Shown here: positions 1 to 4,365 of the stretch, one piece after another
Numbering within the stretch: position 1 is the first letter of the stretch
Layout: every line of letters starts with the position of its first letter
DNA from: an uncultured Bacteroidota bacterium
GTDB taxonomy: Bacteria > Bacteroidota > Bacteroidia > B-17B0 > Aurantibacillaceae
DNA: 6,352 nt
Direction of reading: 5' to 3'
NCBI GenBank assembly: GCA_937868675.1
Contig: CALMNJ010000196.1
Span: forward strand, 1 to 6,352
Made by a program: the position numbers and the translations under genes
Notes under the pieces: model-generated
The model's input: only the letters and a program-made list of their open reading frames with translations
Database searches by the model: none
Told to the model about the DNA's origin: nothing

Positions 1-22
1 ACGGCACCTTTAGTAAAGAGGC

Positions 23-75
23 AAAAAACCGGCAGGGACTGTGTCTAACTTAAAAGGTAAGAAGTAACCCTGCCG
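23..75 (-). terminator. Intrinsic terminator ending unit 0
   Basis: The minus strand forms an 8-bp GC-rich stem, CGGCAGGG with CCCTGCCG (75-68 with 37-30), followed after GG by six T residues (28-23). The loop is long (30 nt) for a classical terminator, so the helix may serve mainly as RNA structure, but the U-tract is clear. It would end a transcript running leftwards from rsr. Another TGCCGT motif begins at 6-1, so the array continues past the window. Confidence 0.5.
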
Positions 76-82
76 TACGGCA
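23..82 (-). ncRNA. Minimal Y RNA-like unit 0 (no tRNA-like body)
   Basis: On the minus strand this starts with the block UGCCGU-N9-UUACUUCU (82 to 60), shared with units A to D at the same 9-nt spacing. The N9 (ACGGCAGGG) pairs with CCCTGCCG on the 3' side, giving an 8-bp helix (30-37 with 68-75). The 30-nt interior has no T-arm, acceptor or D-arm sequence, so this looks like the stem part of a Y RNA with the tRNA-like module missing. The same helix is followed by six U residues, so its 3' end doubles as an intrinsic terminator. Some bacteria are known to carry Y RNAs without a tRNA-like domain. Transcript ends are inferred, not seen. Confidence 0.55.
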
Positions 83-89
83 CTCATTG

Positions 90-162
90 TCGGCCTACCT
101 GGATTCGAACCAGGGACTCCCGTCTTAAAAGGACGGTGCTCTGCCAGCTAAGCTATAGACCG
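90..162 (-). tRNA. tRNA-Lys (anticodon TTT)
   Basis: A complete cloverleaf reads from 162 to 90 on the minus strand. The acceptor CGGTCTA pairs with TAGGCCG with one G-U pair. The D arm is GCTT/GAGC. The anticodon stem CCGTC/GACGG is perfect and closes the loop CTTTTAA, giving anticodon TTT. The variable loop is 5 nt and the T arm is CCTGG-TTCGAAT-CCAGG. The discriminator is A and CCA is not encoded. It is the only standard tRNA inside the Y RNA-like array: 4 nt downstream of unit A and 7 nt upstream of unit 0. The cloverleaf is intact, so a working lysine tRNA is likely; why it sits here is unknown. Confidence 0.93.
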
Positions 163-166
163 AATG

Positions 167-315
167 TTGAATGGGCAATTGGCGAATAAAGTACGTTTTG
201 GCGCTCTGTCCATTGAGCTACAGGGTAATGTAATATTAGTGTTACCCAGGTGGGACTCGAACCCACAACCTCCAGATTGGAAATCGAAGTAACTTTGTTC
301 TACGGCACCATTTAA
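167..315 (-). ncRNA. Y RNA-like unit A with permuted tRNA-like body
   Basis: This minus-strand unit is bounded by an 8-bp terminal helix (315-308 with 174-167, one G-U). It starts with the shared block UGCCGU-AGAACAAAG-UUACUUCG (307-285). The N9 pairs with CTTTATTC on the 3' side, with one A/C mismatch. Inside, tRNA parts come in permuted order: T arm GTGGG-TTCGAGT-CCCAC (266-250), acceptor strand CTGGGTA (249-243), a 15-nt connector, acceptor strand TACCCTG (227-221, one mismatch), TA, then D arm GCTC-AATGGACA-GAGC (218-203). Both ends lie on the anticodon side. This is not a linear tRNA gene; the layout matches a bacterial Y RNA mimicking tRNA. The Ro60 partner is inferred from the adjacent gene. 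Confidence 0.7.
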
Positions 316-321
316 GTTGAA

Positions 322-454
322 TAAGCAGGTGATGAGGCGCAAGAGTCTTTTTCTTATTGCTCTAACCAGCTGAGCTATTTCATTTGCATGAAAGCCGGAC
401 TCGAACCGGCGACCGATAAGTCCACGAAGTATCCCTTACTGACGACACTGCTTA
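322..454 (-). ncRNA. Y RNA-like unit B with GCAA-capped tRNA-like body
   Basis: This is the clearest member of the array. The ends pair through TAAGCAGTG and CACCTGCTTA with one bulge. The block is UGUCGU-CAGUAAGGG-AUACUUCG (447-425), and its N9 pairs with CTCTTGC in a 7-bp helix. Next come a five-base strand CTTAT (420-416), a 5-nt variable loop, and T arm GCCGG-TTCGAGT-CCGGC (410-394). The acceptor helix TTTCAT/ATGAAA is closed by a GCAA tetraloop (393-378). D arm GCTC-AGCTGGTTA-GAGC (375-359), one A, and ATAAG (357-353) follow; ATAAG pairs with CTTAT as an anticodon-stem equivalent. All spacings are those of tRNA, with the acceptor sealed and the anticodon side open. No CCA end or anticodon loop exists, so it cannot be a translating tRNA. 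Confidence 0.8.
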
Positions 455-460
455 AGTTTA

Positions 461-565
461 TTTGAAAGAGCGAATGGCAATGAGAGGGAATCCCGGATTG
501 CTCCGGGTGAAGGATTCGAACCTGCTTTAACCACGATGTACCTCTTATTTACGGCATCTTTCAAA
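461..565 (-). ncRNA. Y RNA-like unit C with T arm and GCAA-capped helix
   Basis: The ends form a perfect 9-bp helix, TTTGAAAGA with TCTTTCAAA (565-557 with 469-461). The block is UGCCGU-AAAUAAGAG-GUACAUCG (556-534). Its N9 pairs with CTCTCATT on the 3' side, with an A/C mismatch at the same place as in unit A. A T arm follows (GCAGG-TTCGAAT-CCTTC, one mismatch, 525-509), then the helix CCCGGA/TCCGGG closed by GCAA (507-492). No convincing D arm is visible, so the tRNA-like body is more degenerate than in B. The GCAA cap with unrelated stem sequence is shared with unit B, which argues that the capped acceptor is selected. Confidence 0.72.
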
Positions 566-579
566 CTGTTTAATGTGCA

Positions 580-718
580 TGCCGGAAGCGAAAAGCGATT
601 TGGGAGTGGGGATTCACCATGAGGATTTGCACCTCTTCCCGCCAGGGTGTTATTCTCTGGCAAGACCCTTCCCCTGTTGTAGGTGGTCGAAGTAACCCGT
701 TTCTACGGCATTCCGGCA
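580..718 (-). ncRNA. Y RNA-like unit D with divergent body
   Basis: The ends form a perfect 8-bp helix, TGCCGGAA with TTCCGGCA (718-711 with 587-580). The block is UGCCGU-AGAAACGGG-UUACUUCG (710-688), identical in its fixed parts to unit A. The helix between N9 and the 3' side is weak here (GGG/CCC plus GAAA/TTTTC around a bulge). The body contains an anticodon-arm-like hairpin GCCAG/CTGGC (11-nt loop) and a T-arm-like hairpin GAGG-TGCAAAT-CCTC (635-621). I see no D arm or capped acceptor. It is clearly in the same family by its block and terminal helix, but the interior fold is uncertain. Confidence 0.62.
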
Positions 719-739
719 ATTTCAATATTTTAAAGAACG

Positions 740-965
740 CTACCCTGAATAGATTCGAACTCATATTCCCGCATTGGGCAGTGCGGCTGCCCCTCACCAT
801 CTGGCCTCAAAGCCCACCGGGCTTTCATCCTGCTTCCCTACTTTGACGCTGCATTTCGGTGCACTGTAAATTGTACTCATTATAACGCGTAGTCATAACC
901 AGATATCCGCACACTCCATAGTCCCGTAAATTTTACCATAGCTTTTCCTTTTAAGCTACAGGGTA
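740..965 (-). ncRNA. Large tRNA-like RNA E downstream of rsr
   Basis: Its ends are tRNA-like in normal order. TACCCTG (965-959) pairs perfectly with CAGGGTA (747-741). TA and a D-arm-like hairpin GCTT-AAAAGGAA-AAGC follow the 5' strand. A T-loop TTCGAAT with a weak stem precedes the 3' strand. Just before that lies a possible anticodon arm, CCGCA-CTGCCCAA-TGCGG, with an 8-nt loop; it competes with the hairpin GGGCAG/CTGCCC. About 130 nt of extra sequence, including the strong hairpin AAAGCCC-GGT-GGGCTTT, separates the 5' part from this body. The 23-nt Y block is absent. It could be a tRNA with a large insertion, a tRNA-like RNA, or the ruin of two tRNAs. I do not recognise a known family. Confidence 0.45.
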
Positions 966-975
966 TTTTTAAAAC

Positions 976-1007
976 CTTCCCGCCCGTATTGACGGGAAGA
1001 TTTTTTA
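976..1007. terminator. Bidirectional terminator-like hairpin after rsr
   Basis: CTTCCCG (976-982) and CGGGAAG (993-999) form a perfect 7-bp stem with a 10-nt loop. On the plus strand it is followed by A and six T; on the minus strand (the rsr direction) by G and TTTT. A competing 5-bp hairpin, CCCGT-CAAT-ACGGG, overlaps it on the minus strand. It lies only 11 nt beyond the rsr stop, so it probably ends or attenuates the rsr mRNA. The RNAs further left then need read-through or their own promoter. Confidence 0.55.
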
Positions 1008-1009
1008 TG

Positions 1010-2527
1010 TCAGAGAACTACCTGATTTATTTTTTCAACCGCACTTACACTGTTTTCAACTGCGTGCATCACGTCGAATATTTTATCCGACCAGCCTGCT
1101 ATCAGGCAAACATCGTTCTTCTGAATTTTCAGAGGCGAGTTGCCATAACCTGCCAGGTCGAACAGGTAAAGTTTTGCATCGGGTGCGATGGCTTTATAAG
1201 CTGCCCACGATTTGGCGAGGCTTGATCCGCCATGGTTGCTATCCCAGAGCTGACAGTCGGTAAACAGCATGAGTTTATCCATCACCACACCGCGGGCTAT
1301 CAGATCGTCAATTACTTTGTAACCGTTGGTTGAATAACCCACTTCACCCTCGCGTTTGTAATACTGTTCAACATTTGCCAGCACATTGCGGTTAGGCATG
1401 TTTATAATTTTCCAGGTATCACCAAACATACCGCTCACCACACGCTGACATTTCGATTGCATCAGCATACCAAGCATCAACCCGATATCAAACATCATCA
1501 CTTTGCTTTTTGCCGATACCGCTTTTTGCATGGAACCCGACACGTCGCAGGCTATCAGCACGCGGGTGGATGCATCAAAACCTTTCAGGTTTTTAACGCT
1601 TGCCGCCACGGCATCTTCCAGCGCATTCAACACCACGGTAACATATTCCGATTTCAGCACTTTAACCTCGCGGTATGCGGCCAAAAAACGGAAGGGTAGC
1701 TGTTTTGAACCGGCCACCGCTTTTTCGCTGGCAAGGTAATCGCACACTTTTTTCATATGCGCCGCCGATACATTGGCTTCCATGATATTACGCAGGTTGC
1801 GCATCAGGGCCATATAACCCACTTTACCGCTATCAATCAGTTCTTCCCACTTTGCCTTTACTGCAGCGGCTTTGGTCTGAGCATTTTCGTATTTAGCCTG
1901 ACCCAGAGCCGACAGCTCGGTTTCCCAGGTATAAGGAACAGCCAGCGCATCGTTCGCTATTTTATCGAACACGTTTTGTTGAGCCTCATCTTTTGCCTTA
2001 GGGTGAACCAGAAAAAGTGCGTCGCGGAGTTTTATTTCGGTATCGCGGTTGTACTTCGCGAACTGGTACTCGTCAAAGCGGTTGAATGCCACCGACAGAC
2101 CTTTCTGAACCTGCTTCGACAGTTTGTTCAGCTTTTTAACGCCTTTTCGTCCGTTTGCCAGCTGATAGTATGCCAGAAGTTCGGTTATTTCGTCGGCACG
2201 TTTTACCACGCCGCTCACGGTTTTGCTCACGGTGGAGTTGCCAGTGTTAAGCTTTGCCAGCTCAACGGCCAGCACCAGCGGCACGCTGCGCATATACATT
2301 TCGTTGCGTGCATACACAGCAAGGCGGGCCACGAAGTCGGCGTTGGTTTTCAACATCAGCTTCTGGATACGCTCCAGGCGCTCGTTACCGCTTTCGTAAA
2401 AGGTATCGCTCAGTCCGGAGGTTACCACAGCCGAGTACAGCTCCATTTCGGGAGTAAGCGTAAAGGCTTTGGCGCCCTGGTAGTTGGTTACCGCGTTTTT
2501 GTTTTTTGTGAAGATGTTGAATTTCAT
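1010..2527 (-). CDS. rsr: Ro60/Rsr-family TROVE domain RNA-binding protein
   Basis: This 505-residue protein has the two-part layout of Ro60 orthologues: an N-terminal TROVE domain (about residues 15-300), including the conserved stretch GYMALMRNLRNIME at 237-250, and a C-terminal von Willebrand A domain (about 320-490). A MIDAS metal site is visible as D328-x-S330-x-S332 in CDVSGSM, with candidate T400 and D424. Length is close to the bacterial Rsr range. Ro60 forms a ring of helical repeats that binds misfolded RNAs in the hole and Y RNAs on the outside; in Deinococcus a Y RNA tethers it to PNPase. Here the gene is directly followed on the same strand by Y RNA-like units, which supports the call. 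The start is ATG after an A-rich leader with no clear Shine-Dalgarno sequence. No rtcB is present in the window. Confidence 0.93.
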   Translation of the reverse strand: MKFNIFTKNKNAVTNYQGAKAFTLTPEMELYSAVVTSGLSDTFYESGNERLERIQKLMLKTNADFVARLAVYARNEMYMRSVPLVLAVELAKLNTGNSTVSKTVSGVVKRADEITELLAYYQLANGRKGVKKLNKLSKQVQKGLSVAFNRFDEYQFAKYNRDTEIKLRDALFLVHPKAKDEAQQNVFDKIANDALAVPYTWETELSALGQAKYENAQTKAAAVKAKWEELIDSGKVGYMALMRNLRNIMEANVSAAHMKKVCDYLASEKAVAGSKQLPFRFLAAYREVKVLKSEYVTVVLNALEDAVAASVKNLKGFDASTRVLIACDVSGSMQKAVSAKSKVMMFDIGLMLGMLMQSKCQRVVSGMFGDTWKIINMPNRNVLANVEQYYKREGEVGYSTNGYKVIDDLIARGVVMDKLMLFTDCQLWDSNHGGSSLAKSWAAYKAIAPDAKLYLFDLAGYGNSPLKIQKNDVCLIAGWSDKIFDVMHAVENSVSAVEKINQVVL

Positions 2528-2593
2528 TTCGCTTTCTTTTTTTGGTTAAACATCGTTTTTTTATCTGTTGACCCTTGTTTTAAATCAACGATA

Positions 2594-2601
2594 CAAAGGT
2601 T
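2594..2601 (-). promoter_or_regulatory. Candidate -7 element of the rsr promoter
   Basis: The minus strand reads AACCTTTG, one base off the Bacteroidetes -7 consensus TAnnTTTG. It lies about 67 nt upstream of the rsr ATG. The TGCGCA tandem repeat pair begins 9 nt further upstream, over the place where a -33 element would be, and no good TTG -33 element is seen. That would fit an activator-dependent promoter. Prediction from sequence only. Confidence 0.4.
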
Positions 2602-2610
2602 TATTACATG

Positions 2611-2636
2611 TGCGCAGTGTAATTGCGCAGTAAAAT
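2611..2636. promoter_or_regulatory. 13-bp tandem operator repeats, rsr side
   Basis: Two adjacent 13-bp copies, TGCGCAGTGTAAT and TGCGCAGTAAAAT, match at 11 of 13 positions. Each begins with the palindromic core TGCGCA. They sit just upstream of the candidate rsr -7 element. A related pair lies near the WYL gene promoter. The likely ligand is the WYL-family regulator encoded next door, since WYL proteins commonly regulate their own and adjacent promoters; this is inferred. Confidence 0.55.
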
Positions 2637-2708
2637 TATTTTTTGTGTTTCAGCTCTGTTTTTATTTAATATATTGATAATCAAGATTCATTTTTTAACC
2701 CGTCGTGT

Positions 2709-2749
2709 TGCGTATCCTTCAAGTGCGCAAATAGATTGCGTAGTTTTAT
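2709..2749. promoter_or_regulatory. 13-bp tandem operator repeats, WYL-gene side
   Basis: TGCGCAAATAGAT (2724-2736) is directly followed by TGCGTAGTTTTAT (2737-2749), the same 13-bp period and core as the pair at 2611-2636. A fifth core, TGCGTA, lies at 2709-2714. The pair ends 8 nt before the candidate -7 element of the WYL gene. All four repeats point the same way in absolute orientation, so the two promoters see them from opposite sides, which could allow opposite effects (for example activation of rsr and autoregulation of the WYL gene). Confidence 0.52.
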
Positions 2750-2757
2750 TAAGTTCT

Positions 2758-2765
2758 TATATTTA
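2758..2765 (+). promoter_or_regulatory. Candidate -7 element of the WYL gene promoter
   Basis: TATATTTA is one base off the Bacteroidetes -7 consensus TAnnTTTG and lies 25 nt before the WYL-gene ATG. As on the rsr side, a TGCGYA repeat pair sits immediately upstream in place of a clear -33 element. Prediction from sequence only. Confidence 0.35.
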
Positions 2766-2790
2766 ACTCCTGATAAAACACCAAAAACCA

Positions 2791-3831
2791 ATGCCAATCA
2801 ATAAATCAGCACTGATCCGTTACAAAACAATTGATCAATGCCTTCAGAATCGTTTCCGCAAATGGACGCTGGAAGACCTGGTGGAGGCCTGCTCGGAAGC
2901 CCTTTATGAGTACGAAGGCGTGACGCGTGGAATAAGCCGCCGCGCCATTCAACTCGATATCCAGAATATGCGGAGCGAAAAACTGGGTTACAATGCGCCT
3001 ATTGTGGTAACGGATAAAAAATATTACAGCTACGAGGATAAAAATTACAGCATCACCAACTCACCGCTAACGCAGCAGGATCTGGGCACCCTGAACGAGG
3101 TGCTTGACGTATTGAAGCAGTTCAAGGGCTTCGGTTACTTTCAGGAGCTGAATGGTATGGTAACAAAGCTTGAGGATAAACTTTACAAGCAGCAGCACAA
3201 GGGAAAATCATACATTGATTTTGAAAAGAACGAGCTGCTTAGAGGGCTGGAGCACATTGACGCGCTGCACAAGTCCATTATTGGAAGAAAGACCCTTGAT
3301 CTGGTGTATCAATCATTCAGGGCAAGGCAACCGCAACAGTTTATTTTTTATCCTTATTTACTGAAGGAATACCGCAACCGCTGGTTTTTGCTGGGCGCCA
3401 GAAAAAAAGGCAACGCAACTATGATTCTGGCGCTGGACCGGATTGAGTCTTTTAAAGAGGATGCTTCGGAAAAATACCGCAAGCCAGAAATTGACGTGGC
3501 TGATTATTTTAACGACGTGATTGGCGTATCTAAAGTGCCGGGTCAAAAACCTGTGCTTGTGGTAATGAAGATTGTTAAGGAGCACGCGCCGTATATTATT
3601 ACCAAACCGCTGCATCCCTCGCAAAAAATAGTGAAGCAAGGCCATGACGGAACTATTTTTTCAATTGAGGTGATCTGGAATTTTGAGTTGGAACGCGAAA
3701 TACTGGGATTTGGCGAACAGTTAAAGGTGTTGAGCCCGAAACGCCTGGCCGGTAAAATTACAGCCCGCATGAAACAAAGTCTGGAGCTTTACACAAAATC
3801 AAAGGTTACGGATGAGATGCCCGCATTATAA
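2791..3831 (+). CDS. WYL domain transcriptional regulator
   Basis: This 346-residue protein has the layout of WYL regulators. A winged helix-turn-helix occupies about residues 1-62, with recognition-helix-like ISRRAIQLDIQNMR at 48-61. A WYL domain spans about 155-225, with the signature PYLLKEYRNRWFLLGAR (188-204), in which the W-Y-L triad appears as W-F-L. A C-terminal WCX region spans about 253-335. WYL domains are Sm-like folds that sense nucleic-acid ligands; PafBC and DriD respond to DNA damage, DriD by binding single-stranded DNA. The gene is divergent from rsr and shares with it a 263-bp intergenic region holding matching repeat pairs. The natural reading is a local regulator of rsr and its RNAs and of itself. 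The ATG follows an A-rich leader typical of Bacteroidetes. The ligand is unknown. Confidence 0.9.
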   Translation: MPINKSALIRYKTIDQCLQNRFRKWTLEDLVEACSEALYEYEGVTRGISRRAIQLDIQNMRSEKLGYNAPIVVTDKKYYSYEDKNYSITNSPLTQQDLGTLNEVLDVLKQFKGFGYFQELNGMVTKLEDKLYKQQHKGKSYIDFEKNELLRGLEHIDALHKSIIGRKTLDLVYQSFRARQPQQFIFYPYLLKEYRNRWFLLGARKKGNATMILALDRIESFKEDASEKYRKPEIDVADYFNDVIGVSKVPGQKPVLVVMKIVKEHAPYIITKPLHPSQKIVKQGHDGTIFSIEVIWNFELEREILGFGEQLKVLSPKRLAGKITARMKQSLELYTKSKVTDEMPAL

Positions 3832-3860
3832 GTGGTTGTAACTGGTAGCTGTTATTTTAG

Positions 3861-3931
3861 TTCCCCTAACCGGATTCGAACCAGTATTCCATCTTTAGAA
3901 GAGACGTGTTCTTCCCTTAAACTATAGGAGA
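3861..3931 (-). tRNA. tRNA-Arg (anticodon TCT)
   Basis: The cloverleaf reads from 3931 on the minus strand. Acceptor TCTCCTA/TAGGGGA has one G-U pair. The D arm is short (GTT/AAC with GGG in the loop). The anticodon stem CGTCT/AGATG closes CTTCTAA, giving TCT. The variable loop is 4 nt and the T arm is ACTGG-TTCGAAT-CCGGT. The discriminator is A and CCA is not encoded. It is the last member of its cluster, 29 nt beyond the stop codon of the convergent WYL gene. Confidence 0.9.
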
Positions 3932-3936
3932 ATGTG

Positions 3937-4007
3937 TAGCTCCTGACCGAATCGAACGATCACACCATGGATGTAAGCCATGTATTCTGCCTTTAAATTA
4001 AGGAGCT
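3937..4007 (-). tRNA. tRNA-Val (anticodon TAC)
   Basis: Acceptor AGCTCCT pairs perfectly with AGGAGCT. The D arm is weak and AT-rich (ATTT/GAAT) with GG in its loop. The anticodon stem CATGG/CCATG is perfect around CTTACAT, giving TAC. The T arm is GATCG-TTCGATT-CGGTC and the discriminator is A, with no encoded CCA. The AT-rich D stem makes it look divergent from a housekeeping valine tRNA, but all structural positions are there. It lies 5 nt upstream of tRNA-Arg. Confidence 0.88.
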
Positions 4008-4012
4008 GATTT

Positions 4013-4097
4013 TGGAGCGCCCGGCACCGCCAAGGCTGGGGAACCCAGCCAACGTGTTTGCAAAACACATTCGCCGGTCCCGGAACATGAGGCCCCA
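4013..4097 (-). ncRNA. Structured RNA F in the tRNA cluster
   Basis: The 94-nt gap between tRNA-Met and tRNA-Val folds into a compact structure. The outer helix is TGGGGC/GCTCCA. A long helix, TCCGG-G-ACCGGCGA with TTGGCGGT-G-CCGGG, contains G-G mismatches. Two hairpins sit on top: an anticodon-arm-like TGTGT-TTTGCAA-ACACG and GGCTGGG-TTC-CCCAGCC. The first would read TGC (Ala), but there is no T-loop, no D-loop signature and no standard acceptor, so it is not a normal tRNA. The Y-type 23-nt block is also absent. Its tRNA-sized footprint in a run of tightly packed tRNAs suggests a processed RNA of unknown function or a heavily remodelled tRNA. Confidence 0.4.
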
Positions 4098-4101
4098 TTT
4101 G

Positions 4102-4173
4102 TTGCTTTAGCAGGGTTTGAACCTGCAACCTCCGGCTTATGAAACCGACGCTCTGCCATTGAGCTATAAAGCA
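4102..4173 (-). tRNA. tRNA-Met (anticodon CAT)
   Basis: Acceptor TGCTTTA pairs perfectly with TAAAGCA. The D arm is GCTC/GAGC. The anticodon stem TCGGT/GCCGG (two G-U pairs) closes TTCATAA, giving CAT. The T arm is GCAGG-TTCAAAC-CCTGC and the discriminator is A, without encoded CCA. There is no run of three G-C pairs at the base of the anticodon stem, so it is not an initiator. It could be elongator Met or an Ile tRNA with a modified CAT anticodon; the sequence alone does not separate them. Confidence 0.88.
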
Positions 4174-4178
4174 ATTGG

Positions 4179-4286
4179 TTGCCAGAGCAGGATTTGAACC
4201 TACAGCCTCCGACTTACGGCAGATGTTCGGTGAACATCTGAGCGGGCTGTTGTGCTGGTGTTGCTCCACCATTGAGCTGCCTGACA
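4179..4286 (-). tRNA. tRNA-like RNA with expanded anticodon arm
   Basis: Both tRNA ends are intact: acceptor TGTCAGG/TCTGGCA (7 bp, two G-U), D arm GCTC-AATGGTG-GAGC, and T arm GTAGG-TTCAAAT-CCTGC (one G-U), with discriminator A. Between D arm and T arm there are about 60 nt instead of the usual 22 or so. They include a 9-bp hairpin CAGATGTTC-ACC-GAACATCTG and a 3' remnant reading CCGTAAGTCGG, which resembles the right half of a Thr(CGT) anticodon arm. The helix ACAGCC/GGCTGT, which takes up the start of the T stem, is a competing pairing. No regular 7-nt anticodon loop can be drawn. It may be a tRNA-Thr with an insertion, a non-translating tRNA mimic, or a decayed gene. Confidence 0.6.
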
Positions 4287-4290
4287 ATTG

Positions 4291-4362
4291 AGTTCCGGGT
4301 TGGAATTGAACCAACCTGCGAGGTTTTGCAGACCACGACCTCAGCCTCTCGGTCACCGGAAC
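4291..4362 (-). tRNA. tRNA-Cys (anticodon GCA)
   Basis: Acceptor GTTCCGG pairs perfectly with CCGGAAC. The D arm has a 3-bp stem ACC/GGT. The anticodon stem GTGGT/ACCTC has one T-T mismatch and closes CTGCAAA, giving GCA. The T arm GTTGG-TTCAATT-CCAAC is perfect. The discriminator is U, the identity base expected for cysteine. CCA is not encoded. It sits 4 nt from each neighbour. Confidence 0.9.
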
Positions 4363-4365
4363 AAG

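Noticed and set aside
60..710. Blocks CGAAGTAA-N9-ACGGCA as a CRISPR array or DNA-binding repeats
   Set aside because: Spacing between copies is irregular (about 110 to 200 bp), the intervening sequence is tRNA-like, and the N9 pairs within each unit; this is RNA structure rather than CRISPR.
167..718. Y RNA-like units transcribed from the plus strand
   Set aside because: T-loops are nearly palindromic, but the D arms (GCTC...GAGC with GG) and the T-loop flanks only make sense on the minus strand, which is also the strand of rsr and tRNA-Lys.
740..965. RNA E as tmRNA or as a group I intron in a tRNA
   Set aside because: No tag reading frame or tmRNA 5' sequence is visible, it is too short, and no convincing group I core (P3/P7 motifs) was found.
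1757..2677. Long plus-strand reading frame (306 codons) opposite rsr
   Set aside because: It is the antisense shadow of the rsr gene, has no recognisable domain and is His/Phe/Cys-rich in the way shadows of coding genes usually are. rsr itself has clear TROVE and vWA motifs.
3922..4356. Minus-strand reading frame of 144 codons
   Set aside because: It runs through several tRNA genes; its protein repeats translated T-loop and D-arm sequence, so it is not a gene.
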